Shown here piece after piece: positions 37,101-44,408 of a DNA stretch of 64,000 nucleotides. The stretch comes from UBA7957 sp965222695. Its GTDB lineage: Bacteria > Pseudomonadota > Gammaproteobacteria > Granulosicoccales > Granulosicoccaceae. The notes under the pieces were generated by a model that made no database searches, was not told the DNA's origin, and saw only the letters and a program-made list of their open reading frames with translations. The stretch spans positions 1,426,001 through 1,490,000 of the forward strand of contig OZ244967.1 in the NCBI GenBank assembly GCA_965222695.1. Reading direction: 5' to 3'. Position 1 is the first letter of the stretch; the number at the start of each line of letters is the position of its first letter. A program made the translations under genes and the position numbers.

Positions 37101-38870
37101 AACGACCGATTGATCGGTGAACATTGGGCCGATGGCAACATCACCACATTCAACTATAACAACCAGGGAATCCGAATCAGTGCCAGCGATCAACATGGTC
37201 AATATAGCTACACCTATGACGAACGGGATCGATTGCTGAGTGAAACCAAACCCGACGGTTCGCTGCTGGAGTACACCTATGACAGCGCCGGCAATAAACT
37301 CAGTCTCAGCACCACGGTTAACGGTGAACTGACCGAAACCACCTACGGCTATGATGATTTGAACCGCCTCAGCACCGTTACCGACGCCGGCGGTTCCACC
37401 ACCTATAATTACGACGAAGTCGGCAACCGCGCAGCCATCGTCTACAGCAACGGCACCACAACCGAATACGCTTACGACAGTCTTAACCGCTTAATCACGA
37501 TCACGCATAAAAACAGTACTGACACCGTACTGGCGTCATTCGACTATACCCTCGATGCCACCGGCAGACGAACCCGAATCATCGAACATAACGGTAGAAC
37601 CACCGACTACAGCTACGATGAACTCTACCGCTTAACCGGTGAAACCATCACCGATGCGATCAACGGTAACTACTCGGCCAGCTATCAGTACGACAAGGTG
37701 GGTAACCGCACTGATGAAATCGTTGACGGCATGCATACCCAATACACCTACGATGATAATGACCGGCTCTTACAGCAAGGGGGTACCACCTATACCTACG
37801 ATGACAATGGCAACACCTTGTCGGAAGCGATTGACAACGACCAAACCCAGTATCAATGGGACAGTCGGAATCGATTGGTTCAACACAATAAAACCACACC
37901 GATCGGCAATACAACCATCACCCTACAATACGATATCGATAAAAACCGCATAGAGAAAACGGTAACGGAAAGCGGTAGTGCCAACAGCACCCAATATATC
38001 GTGGATAATAACCAGGACTATGCACCGGTGATCCATGAAGTTGATCGTGATACATTAGCCAATCGGGTGACCTATACTTATGGTGATGACCTGTTAGCCC
38101 AAAATAGGGCTAATTTACATCAGATTTATCACTACGATGGGCTGGGCAGTACACGGCTGTTAACCGATTCTTCAGGCAACACAACCGATATCTATCAATA
38201 TGAAGCTTTCGGGCAGATTCTTAACCAGACGGGAGTGAGTGAAAACAGCTATTTATTTACTGGAGAACAGTTTGATAGCACGCTGGGGCAGTACTATCTA
38301 CGTGCCCGTTATTACGATCCTAACAACGGTCGCTTCACTCAAATGGATGAGTGGCGTGGCTGTGGCTATATACCTCTAGAATCAAATAAATTTATTTACT
38401 CAGAATCTGATCCTGCAAATAAAATTGATCCCAGTGGATATTTTGCGGTATCTCTTTCTGATTTGTCAGTCAGTAATAGTATTAATAAAACTCTGTCAAC
38501 AATATCTTCGACTGCGGTAGGGATATCTGTGTGGACAATAGCTTCTAGCATTCAATATGGAGATTACGTTACTAGAGAAAATAATTTAGTCTGGAGCATG
38601 GATCACAGTTTAAGTGCGAAAGAAGTAAAAGAAAAATCGGCAGAAAGGAAAGCCTATAAAAAAAGGTGTACAGAGTCAAAGCCACCAGGTTTATCTGGGT
38701 GCGACTTGCTTCGTTGGTTATTAAGAAGGAACCAGGACTGTAAAGAGATGAGGGAGAACTTTGCTAGGAAGTGGTACAACGACAATGAGCCGAATCACGT
38801 TGGTGAAATTAAGAATCTTGAAATAGCAATTGAAACGCTACTGCAAGATATTGAGAAGTTCTGTAAGTAA
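31179..38870 (+). CDS. RHS/YD-repeat protein, main part with C-terminal toxin-like module
   Basis: 2563 aa from the first possible start (TTG). The open frame really begins near 31101. Domain order: end of the fourth cadherin-like repeat and a putative Ig domain (31180-31465); an IgGFc-binding-like domain (about 31470-32745, GNNYRIHSYGG, IKSNKPVAVYSGHLCAFVP); about four He_PIG-type Ig domains (33060-34440); the RHS entry segment VTRTYDSRQRFEPLDFGYGWS (~34810); dozens of YD repeats (about 35200-38120); the RHS core YLRARYYDPNNGRF (~38290-38340); and a variable AT-rich tail. No PAAR or VgrG is nearby, and the signal peptide suggests Sec export. YD repeats usually form a shell around a toxin. 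Confidence 0.88.
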   Translation: MAVNSPPQITSNPITEAFTGKEYIYHVLASDPENDSLSFELLQAPVGMTIDSQSGVIRWTPDSGISTSQQVEIKVSDSHGETAKQIYSISIINLAPPVSYMGKNFLFMVNHNYSQHLPGTTEYHIMVSAIEGTSGTLKIPALNLEQNFSVSPGDIFRHTIDTDLLELLWPKHTNEIEGGKTIEIVTTNNAAVYAVSQQQYTTDAQLILPETALGNNYRIHSYGGATTSPFLKMGSLYSIVGVEDGTSIEINPTYDAASGTRYVPAGEPYTITLNRGEIYNQTLSSKHYLYGDTSGTGIKSNKPVAVYSGHLCAFVPSGFYACDHLIEQSLPVESWGTTVLTAPLAQREKGDTFRIYSSQDNSDIYVNDDYVATLDAGQFREITLEEASIIQSNKPISVTQFSNGYEFDKDERESAELYGDPFMLQVPTQEQYLSEYIFSTPQYGIQHNFINVIAKSSGLTNIKLDGTIVDPALFHPIQNSSYHYAQIPVGIGSHRIVSDSPVGLSAYGFDVYDSYGYLGGASLNSKQLVDNILLEPPQDTDVNSQACITAIAESNDSTRISNTQLSATISGANIAEVWALTDITGRAQLCYTGHSQGLDTIVVRSGTQVTAQTTLLWTLDTSINHSPYFTSKPDTVINLGETLSYSVNAKDIEDEQLDYTLLSAPQDTEFNSDTNSLIWHAATAGEHRFELQVTDEAGNKARQHFLLQVKEAFTEAPVYTSTPLTKLSYKNQYIYKGKVESRGRVNRYSGQDLRQFVANAPDNYYYNGYQHAFYWSPPLIVGQHDISVGVSNYIGDIGYQNYTLEVTDTEPPIFTALPPKVAYPGEVFTFQVQASDPDNDALTYGFTPFLPTYSHLSPPAGMTIDPLNGQMTYAPQSSDIGVHHYVLVAHDGNGGFVEKSMVMFVTHRPEIASNPLTRATVDNEYQYQVVASDPDGQNLNYRLSEFPPGMVVHQSTGLVTWTPTADQIGTHAVTIVVRDSSGGSVEQSYTLTVETTLNQAPLFTSAPTNSTSVGSRWSYQAEAEDADGDLLLYSLNLWPDGMNIDTESGLIQWQPTVDQTGEHEVEVAVTDGRVYATQQFLVTVEEDKLKPVVLFVSPAQMSTLTTPVDIVGSITDAALQSWRLLLQRTGSTQYQVLGRGDSEVHSAVLGTLDPTLLINGLYKLVIEAIDTSGNTSTPSMVVQIDSDLKVGNFSITFEDLAIPMAGIPIEVTRTYDSRQRFEPLDFGYGWSIDYQNVTIEESRAPGRDWYLNTYQTGPLGHLTNYCVEPYSPPRVVITLPDGRTESFEVSAEPHCNYTPILDVSLVFNPMPGTTSILEAIDSKQGRLNQGTEHIEVLGGEAFLDPSRYKLTTKAGYIYELNQDFGIEKVIDPNGHTLTYSDTGIVHSSGKSIDFIRDGDGRITAITDPSGQSILYNYDANGDLTSVSDQLSAVTRFSYNQNHGLLDITDPLGRKLVKNLYDADGRLIAQEDNEGNRTDFNHDIAGRQSIVTDRLGRTTAYYYDERGNITSMVDALGQVSSYTFDAFDNQLSETNPLGYTQSATYDNRRNQLTQTDALNNTINFSYNNRGQELTITDAKGNVFTNTYDNVGNLLTITDPLGHLSGQNINAQGLVSLARDAEGSTTHYQYDSEGNVTQETTADGAVITYAYDTNNNRLSESRSRTVNGNPVTETTSYHYDARNRLIKTIDPLGKDSEIEYNLAGQESARIDAKGRRTEYEYDPYGRLLKTTYPDGSIEQKSYDKEGNLLDETDRSGRTTTYEYDALNRLTKTTYPDSSTTETVYDALGRVIEEIDERGHSTSHSYDAADRRISTTDALGNTTSFDYDANGNLIQQTDAKGQVTEYVYDKLDQRTKTVFDDATSTETVYDKIGRQIETLDQNGRSTQYAYDGLGRLTEVADALGNQTTYTYDEAGNKLTQTDAEGRTTRWTYDAVGRELSRTLPLGQSESFAYDAVGNRTSHTDFNGNTHSFDYGADNDRLIGEHWADGNITTFNYNNQGIRISASDQHGQYSYTYDERDRLLSETKPDGSLLEYTYDSAGNKLSLSTTVNGELTETTYGYDDLNRLSTVTDAGGSTTYNYDEVGNRAAIVYSNGTTTEYAYDSLNRLITITHKNSTDTVLASFDYTLDATGRRTRIIEHNGRTTDYSYDELYRLTGETITDAINGNYSASYQYDKVGNRTDEIVDGMHTQYTYDDNDRLLQQGGTTYTYDDNGNTLSEAIDNDQTQYQWDSRNRLVQHNKTTPIGNTTITLQYDIDKNRIEKTVTESGSANSTQYIVDNNQDYAPVIHEVDRDTLANRVTYTYGDDLLAQNRANLHQIYHYDGLGSTRLLTDSSGNTTDIYQYEAFGQILNQTGVSENSYLFTGEQFDSTLGQYYLRARYYDPNNGRFTQMDEWRGCGYIPLESNKFIYSESDPANKIDPSGYFAVSLSDLSVSNSINKTLSTISSTAVGISVWTIASSIQYGDYVTRENNLVWSMDHSLSAKEVKEKSAERKAYKKRCTESKPPGLSGCDLLRWLLRRNQDCKEMRENFARKWYNDNEPNHVGEIKNLEIAIETLLQDIEKFCK
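38441..38867 (+). other. Variable C-terminal module of the RHS protein (candidate toxin)
   Basis: After the conserved core end (KIDPSGYF) about 140 residues follow with base composition clearly richer in A and T than the YD region. The first part is Ser/Thr-rich and hydrophobic. The second part is helical and charged, with four Cys residues in a pattern RCTESKPPGLSGCDLLRWLL...QDCKEM...KFCK. No known nuclease, deaminase or ADP-ribosyltransferase motif can be recognised. Position and composition fit an exchangeable polymorphic-toxin tip. Its activity is unknown. Confidence 0.6.
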
Positions 38871-38884
38871 TCAGGAGTGGGGTT

Positions 38885-39253
38885 ATGACATGCTCGTTAG
38901 AAACCGTTTTGAATGAAATGAATAGTCTTCCCGCATTCGTTGGTATTGACCTTAGTGGACCAAATACTAAAGGCAATTTTGGTGATTATCCTCTCCATGT
39001 GGCCGTTGTAATGGGTAACCTTGAATATGTTAAGGTGCTCATCAATAGTGGTGCTCATGTGAATGAGAAAGGAGAGCACGGATATACACCACTACACGAG
39101 GCTATAGAACAAGAGCATTGTGGGATTGTGCAAACACTACTTGATAACGGTGCCGATATGACTTTAAAAAATGATGATGGCATATCTTCCGAAGATTTAG
39201 CCAAAACCCTAGGTAAAATGTCAGTAGTGAAAGTGATTAGTAAGTATTGTTAA
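38885..39253 (+). CDS. Ankyrin-repeat protein, putative immunity protein
   Basis: 122 aa with two to three ankyrin repeats: YPLHVAVVMGNLEYVKVLINSGA, YTPLHEAIEQEHCGIVQTLLDNGAD, and a terminal partial unit. It has no signal or membrane segment, so it should stay in the cytoplasm. It starts 14 bases after the RHS stop with a strong ribosome site (GGAGTGGGG) and shares the AT-rich composition of the toxin-like tail. In polymorphic toxin loci the gene directly after the tip commonly encodes the immunity protein, and ankyrin folds are used for that. The role is inferred from position. Confidence 0.75.
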   Translation: MTCSLETVLNEMNSLPAFVGIDLSGPNTKGNFGDYPLHVAVVMGNLEYVKVLINSGAHVNEKGEHGYTPLHEAIEQEHCGIVQTLLDNGADMTLKNDDGISSEDLAKTLGKMSVVKVISKYC

Positions 39254-39739
39254 AGCACCAACGGGGCATGTGATCCCCTCGAAACCAATGGAAAAATCAA
39301 TGGGTCAAGTATCATATTTACTATCACATCCAAGCAGAAATTCACCGTCACCGATCCTTATAGCCAGTCTAAGATGTCTGTCCGTCGCGAGAATTTGCTG
39401 ATGTAAGTGCATAGTGATTCTACCCAACGACTAAAACTCCGGGAGCGTTGAACTTGAGCCCCATAGGGGCGAAACACACGGATGTACCGCTTGCCGGCTG
39501 CATATCCGGCTCAAGGTGAGCACCCATTCTGGTCGAACGTGAACAGCGATTCTCGGTATTTTTCAAGATAGTTGTAGAGTCCAAGCGCTTGTTCATTGCG
39601 CATACCCTTACTAACCCTGAGTATAAATAATATTTATTGGTAATAAGTTATATTATTGGGCAGATTAAATATTTTATTTTGCTATTTCCCCGATCGATCA
39701 ACACACTGTACAGCCAATTCTCCAATAGAGTCCAAGGCA
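39254..39739. other. Intergenic region between RHS locus and soe operon
   Basis: About 490 bases without a convincing gene. It holds a decayed relative of the 425-584 MITE (39370-39446). On the minus strand a short reading frame (about 30 codons, near 39500-39600) may be a gene relic but cannot be identified. The last ~60 bases before the soe operon are very AT-rich and probably hold its promoter. Confidence 0.5.
39370..39446. repeat. Degraded partial copy of the MITE-like element
   Basis: CGTCGCGAGAATTTGCTGAT...GCATAGTGATTCTACCCAACGA matches, with a ~20-base deletion and a few changes, the reverse complement of the right half of the 425-584 element (CGTCGCGAGAATATGCTGAT...GCATAGTGGTTCTACGCAACGA). 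Its terminal repeat is eroded and no second end was found. Confidence 0.65.
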
Positions 39740-42613
39740 TTGAATACTGCTGTTCGTTCAAACCCGGAAGTCAAGTCTACCACCTGCTACATGTGTGCCT
39801 GCCGCTGCGGAATCAATGTCACGGTTGAAAACGGCGAGGTTCGCTTTATCCAGGGTAATCCCGCACATCCGATTAATAAGGGAGTGTTATGCGCCAAAGG
39901 CGCCTCCGGCATCATGAAACAATACTCACCGGCGCGTTTGACCAAACCGTTGCGCCGCAAAGCCGGCAGCGAAAGAGGCGATTCGGAATTTGAGGAAATC
40001 AGCTGGGAAGAGGCTTTATCCAGCATCACAGAGCGGCTTGAAGCCATTCGCGAAAGCGATCCGAAGAAATTCGCCCTGTATACCGGCCGTGACCAAATGC
40101 AGGCTTTAACCGGGCTTTTTGCAAAACAGTTCGGCACGCCGAATTATGCAGCCCATGGCGGTTTCTGCTCAGTCAATATGGCCGCCGGTATGATTTATAC
40201 CATCGGTGGTTCTTTCTGGGAGTTCGGTGGTCCTGACCTGGAACGCTCGCGGCTCTTTCTGATGTTCGGGACGGCGGAAGATCATCATTCCAATCCGATG
40301 AAAATCGCACTGGGAAAATTCAAGCGCAATGGCGGAAGATTTATCTCCATTAATCCGGTACGCACCGGTTATGCGGCTATTGCCGATGAATGGGTACCCA
40401 TCAAGCCCGGCACCGACGGTGCCTTAATCCTGGCAATTATCCATGAAATTATCAGCCAGGGACTCTATGATCGCGAATTCCTGCTGCGTTATACCAACTC
40501 GCCGGATCTGGTCAATACCGATCAGCAGAGTAAGGATTTCGGCATGTTCATACGCTCGGAAATGGAATACGAAAAAACCTGTGTCGAGCCCGAGAACAAG
40601 ATGTGGTGGGACCGTCACCAGGATAAAGCTGTCCGCTCACACAGTGAAAACGCCGACCCGCGCCTGATGGGCGTGTTTGAGCTGGAAGACGGCACGCCGG
40701 TAAAACCGGGCTTTCAGTTGCTGAGGGAAAGAGTACAACAGTATACCCCCGAATGGGCGCAGAGCATTACCGGTATATCCGCCGCCCGAATCAGACGACT
40801 GGCCCATGAGATCGGTATTACCGCGCGCGACGAACACATTGAATTGCCAGTGCCCTGGACCGATGCCTGGGGCAACGAGCACGAATCGATTACCGGTAAT
40901 CCGGTTTCTTTTCATGCCATGCGTGGTCTGGCAGCACATTCCAACGGTTTTCAATCAATCAGGGCATTGGCCATATTGATGTCATTACTGGGTACCATCG
41001 ACCGACCCGGTGGCTTCCGCCATAAGGCCCCCTTCCCACGCCCGATTCCTCCCTGCGCCAAACCACCCAAATCACCTGACGCGGTACAGCCCGGTGCGCC
41101 ATTAGAGGGAATGCCCCTGGGGTTTCCGGCTGAACCCGAGGATTTGTTTGTCGACGATGCAGGTCGACCGGTGCGGTTGGACAAGGGTTTCTCATGGGAG
41201 TATCCCTTGTCAGTGCATGGCTTGATGCATAATGCCATCACCAATGCCTGGCGCGGCGACCCTTATCCCATCGATACCATGATGCTGTTCATGGCCAACA
41301 TGGCCTGGAACTCGTCGATGAATACCGAACGGGTCCGGCAGATGCTGGTCGATAAAAACGAGGATGGCGAGTATAAAATCCCCTTTCTTATTGTTTGCGA
41401 TGCTTATCATTCTGAAACGGTTGCTTTTGCCGATATCGTCTTACCGGATACGTCCTATCTGGAACGCTATGATGTGATGTCAATGCTCGATCGGCCGATT
41501 TCCGAGTTTGAAGGTCCGGTTGATTCGGTGCGTATCCCGGTTGTCCCTCCGAAAGGCGATTGCCGGCCGTTTCAGGACGTTATCGTAGACTTGGCCAGTC
41601 GACTCAAGCTGCCACGGTTTATGAATCCGGATGGCGCTCGTAAATTCGAAAACTACAAGGATTTTGTCATCAACTACGAAACCGAGCCTGGTTCCGGGAT
41701 TGGCTTTCTGGCCGGCTGGCGCGGCAAGGGTGGCGAAAAATTTATGCGTGGGGAGCCAAACCCGAATCAATGGGAAATGTACGCCAATAATAATTGCTTT
41801 TTCCAGTATGAACTGCCGCGTTCCTTCCAGTATATGCGCAACTGGAACCGCGGCTACCTACACTGGGCGCAGGATCATGGCCTGATCCGCTATGTTGATC
41901 CGGTCAATATCCATATTTATTCCGAAGTTTTACAGAAATTCCGACTTGCCGCCGAGGGTAAAAGGGCCGGGCGTACACCACCGGACTATTTGCGCGAAAG
42001 AGTCATGACACACTTCGATCCCCTGCCTTTCTATTCGGAGCCGCTGGAATCCCAGAATATCGATAAAATAAAGTATCCCCTGAATGCAGTTACCCAGCGA
42101 CCGATGGCTATGTACCATTCCTGGGACTCACAAAATGCCTGGTTAAGGCAAATTCATGCTCACAACTACCTGTTTATGAGCCCCGGAGTCGGCAAGCAAA
42201 ACGGCTTCGGCGATGGAGACTGGATCTGGGTTGAGTCGCCGCATGGCCGGGTGCGCTGCATGTGCCGCTTCAGTGAAGCGGTGGAACCCGGAACCGTATG
42301 GACCTGGAATGCCATCGGCAAGGCCTCCGGTAGCTGGGGCCTGGACCCCAAAGCCAATGAATCCCAAAAAGGCTTTTTGCTGAACCATTTGATCAGTGAA
42401 GAAATCCCCTCCCCGGTGGAAGCTTATCACTATTCCAATTCTGACCCCGTTACCGGGCAGGCTGCCTGGTATGATCTGCGCGTGCGGGTTTACAAAGCAG
42501 ATAAAGATGAACCCAGGCAAAGTTCGCCACAGTTTAAGGCCCAGAAGCGTACCCCCGGAATGGAGCCTTTCAGAAAAAAGTGGCAGGCCTTTAAAGTCGG
42601 ACTAAAGGGATAA
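39740..42613 (+). CDS. soeA: SoeA-like molybdopterin oxidoreductase, catalytic subunit
   Basis: About 957 aa. A [4Fe-4S] motif opens the protein (CYMCACRC plus GVLCAKG ~30 residues on). The DMSO-reductase-family molybdopterin-guanine-dinucleotide domains follow, and the last ~130 residues form the C-terminal cofactor-binding domain (MSPGVGKQNGFGDGDWI). No Tat signal is seen, so it should face the cytoplasm. With the next two genes this matches SoeABC, the membrane-bound sulfite:quinone oxidoreductase of sulfur bacteria. Polysulfide or thiosulfate reductase relatives are the alternative. The first frame start is TTG 39656. TTG 39740 leaves a normal 15-residue lead before the Cys motif. No ATG precedes that motif. 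Confidence 0.75.
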   Translation: MNTAVRSNPEVKSTTCYMCACRCGINVTVENGEVRFIQGNPAHPINKGVLCAKGASGIMKQYSPARLTKPLRRKAGSERGDSEFEEISWEEALSSITERLEAIRESDPKKFALYTGRDQMQALTGLFAKQFGTPNYAAHGGFCSVNMAAGMIYTIGGSFWEFGGPDLERSRLFLMFGTAEDHHSNPMKIALGKFKRNGGRFISINPVRTGYAAIADEWVPIKPGTDGALILAIIHEIISQGLYDREFLLRYTNSPDLVNTDQQSKDFGMFIRSEMEYEKTCVEPENKMWWDRHQDKAVRSHSENADPRLMGVFELEDGTPVKPGFQLLRERVQQYTPEWAQSITGISAARIRRLAHEIGITARDEHIELPVPWTDAWGNEHESITGNPVSFHAMRGLAAHSNGFQSIRALAILMSLLGTIDRPGGFRHKAPFPRPIPPCAKPPKSPDAVQPGAPLEGMPLGFPAEPEDLFVDDAGRPVRLDKGFSWEYPLSVHGLMHNAITNAWRGDPYPIDTMMLFMANMAWNSSMNTERVRQMLVDKNEDGEYKIPFLIVCDAYHSETVAFADIVLPDTSYLERYDVMSMLDRPISEFEGPVDSVRIPVVPPKGDCRPFQDVIVDLASRLKLPRFMNPDGARKFENYKDFVINYETEPGSGIGFLAGWRGKGGEKFMRGEPNPNQWEMYANNNCFFQYELPRSFQYMRNWNRGYLHWAQDHGLIRYVDPVNIHIYSEVLQKFRLAAEGKRAGRTPPDYLRERVMTHFDPLPFYSEPLESQNIDKIKYPLNAVTQRPMAMYHSWDSQNAWLRQIHAHNYLFMSPGVGKQNGFGDGDWIWVESPHGRVRCMCRFSEAVEPGTVWTWNAIGKASGSWGLDPKANESQKGFLLNHLISEEIPSPVEAYHYSNSDPVTGQAAWYDLRVRVYKADKDEPRQSSPQFKAQKRTPGMEPFRKKWQAFKVGLKG

Positions 42614-42618
42614 AGCAT

Positions 42619-43350
42619 ATGACTCAATTAGCGCTTGTTATTGATTTAAACACCTGCGTAGGTTGCCATGCCTGCGTTACCAGTTGCAAGGAATGGAATA
42701 CTTCGGGTGAAGCCGGCCCCATGGTAGATAGGAACCCTTACTCCGCCGAACCGACAGGCACTTTTTTTAACCGTGTGCAAACCTTTGAGATAGGCGAGTT
42801 CCCAAGGACCCAGACGGTACATTTCCCAAAGTCGTGCCTGCATTGCGAGGACCCGCCCTGCGTCCCCGTTTGCCCGACGGGCGCCAGTTACAAAAGGCCG
42901 GAAGATGGTATAGTCCTGGTTGATTACGATAAATGCATCGGCTGCGAGTATTGCTCCTGGGCATGCCCCTACGGTGCCAGGGAGATCGATGAGCAACAGA
43001 AGGTGATGAAAAAATGCACGCTGTGTGTCGATCGGATTTATGACCAGTCCCTTGCGCCGGCAGACCGCAAGCCCGTGTGTGTATTATCCTGCCCGGCCGG
43101 AGCAAGAATTTTCGGTGATGTCCATGATCCGGAGTCCGAGGCCTCGCAGGCCATTAATGAGTCGGGCGGTTATCAACTTATGCCCGAATGGGGAACCCGG
43201 CCCGCCAATCATTACCTGCCCCGGCGGAAAACCCGCATTACCTATCACGAGGAAGAATTACAGCGTAGCGACAACCCGCTGAACAAGGAGGACCGTAAAT
43301 ACCGCTTGCCAACCAAGCGTACAACTCTAGACGACTCAACTTCATGGTAA
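42619..43350 (+). CDS. soeB: SoeB-like iron-sulfur electron-transfer subunit
   Basis: 243 aa, a DmsB/PhsB-type protein with four [4Fe-4S] cluster motifs: CVGCHACVTSCKEWN near residue 14, CLHCEDPPCVPVCP (~75), CIGCEYCSWACPYG (~105), and CTLCVDRIYDQ with a later CVLSCP. It passes electrons from the molybdenum subunit to the membrane anchor. It begins 5 bases after the soeA stop with AAGGGAT as ribosome site. It has no export signal, consistent with a cytoplasmic complex. Confidence 0.88.
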   Translation: MTQLALVIDLNTCVGCHACVTSCKEWNTSGEAGPMVDRNPYSAEPTGTFFNRVQTFEIGEFPRTQTVHFPKSCLHCEDPPCVPVCPTGASYKRPEDGIVLVDYDKCIGCEYCSWACPYGAREIDEQQKVMKKCTLCVDRIYDQSLAPADRKPVCVLSCPAGARIFGDVHDPESEASQAINESGGYQLMPEWGTRPANHYLPRRKTRITYHEEELQRSDNPLNKEDRKYRLPTKRTTLDDSTSW

Positions 43351-43357
43351 CCCTGTT

Positions 43358-44332
43358 ATGAAGCCGGCATTTTCAGTGATATTCCTTACCACATTAATAG
43401 GCATGGGCCAGGGCCTTTTCCTGGCTTACTTTTCCGCTTATTGGCTGAATCTGTTTTCAGTATTGGATGTCGGCACTATAACAGGCGGCACCAGGGCTTC
43501 AATGGCAAGCCTGTTACTGTTGATCGGTGGTTTGATCGCGTCTTTTTTTCATCTGGGGCGCCCCGAGAGAGCCTGGCGGGCCGCCAGCCAGTGGCGCAGT
43601 TCATGGCTGTCGCGTGAAGTCATTGCATTACCTCTCAGTATGGCGTTGATTTTGGTGTATATACTGCTAAATTATTTTGGTAATAACACAGTTGTATATA
43701 GTCTACCTAAAGGCGAAATCATCACGGCAGCTGCGCTGGCAGGAGTGCTTTCAATCATTGCCATCCTCTCTCTCTATATTTGTACGGCAATGATCTATGC
43801 TTGCATTAAATTTCTGCGCCAATGGCACAGCCCGCTGACGGTTGTTAACTTTTTACTTATGGGACTGGCCTCGGGTTTTACCTTGGCGACCCTCTTTTCT
43901 ACCCATTACGATCCACAACTCTTTGACTATTTCTGCGGATTCGCCATCGGGTTGAGCTTATTAGCGCTGATATTTCGTTACTTCTCGCTATACAGGAATC
44001 GCAAATTACGCAATACCACCAGCTTGCAGTCCGCCATCGGCATTCATCACCCGAACATTCGCCAAATGGCGCAAGGCGCCATGGGAGGGAGTTTTAATAC
44101 CCGCGCCTTTATTCATACCTACGGTCCGATGCTGGTAAAGTTAGCGCGCTGGTTTTTCCTGCTGGCCGCATTCTTGGTTCCGGTACTGCTGCTATCGATC
44201 AGTAATGCCAATATGCTGGGCCTATGCCTTGCGGCGGTATTGATTCAATACCTGGGTTTGATTGTCGAGCGCTGGTACTTTTTTATCGAAGCCGAACATC
44301 CCCAGAATATTTATTATCAGATGATCTCCTGA
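43358..44332 (+). CDS. soeC: SoeC-like membrane anchor (DmsC family)
   Basis: 324 aa with about eight hydrophobic helices. The segments SLLLLIGGLIASFFHLGRPERAWRA and SSWLSREVIALPL are typical of DmsC-type anchors, which bind quinone and hold the A and B subunits at the membrane. It starts 7 bases after soeB. Order A-B-C, sizes and the lack of a Tat signal on A agree with the SoeABC operon known from Allochromatium. No terminator is obvious downstream. Confidence 0.85.
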   Translation: MKPAFSVIFLTTLIGMGQGLFLAYFSAYWLNLFSVLDVGTITGGTRASMASLLLLIGGLIASFFHLGRPERAWRAASQWRSSWLSREVIALPLSMALILVYILLNYFGNNTVVYSLPKGEIITAAALAGVLSIIAILSLYICTAMIYACIKFLRQWHSPLTVVNFLLMGLASGFTLATLFSTHYDPQLFDYFCGFAIGLSLLALIFRYFSLYRNRKLRNTTSLQSAIGIHHPNIRQMAQGAMGGSFNTRAFIHTYGPMLVKLARWFFLLAAFLVPVLLLSISNANMLGLCLAAVLIQYLGLIVERWYFFIEAEHPQNIYYQMIS

Positions 44333-44408
44333 GTCAAATAGCAGAGATAAAATCCGGTTCCTGACTCCTCCTGCGCCCGAGATCCATGGATTCCGGGCCG
44401 ACAAGAAA

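Noticed and set aside
29314..38870. CRISPR array suspected from regular repeats
   Set aside because: The periodic units are protein repeats (cadherin-like and YD) that are in frame and diverged at DNA level, without constant repeats and unique spacers.
39254..39655. Transposase remnant after the RHS locus
   Set aside because: Short open stretches exist on both strands, but none could be tied to a transposase family. Only the MITE similarity at 39370-39446 is supported.
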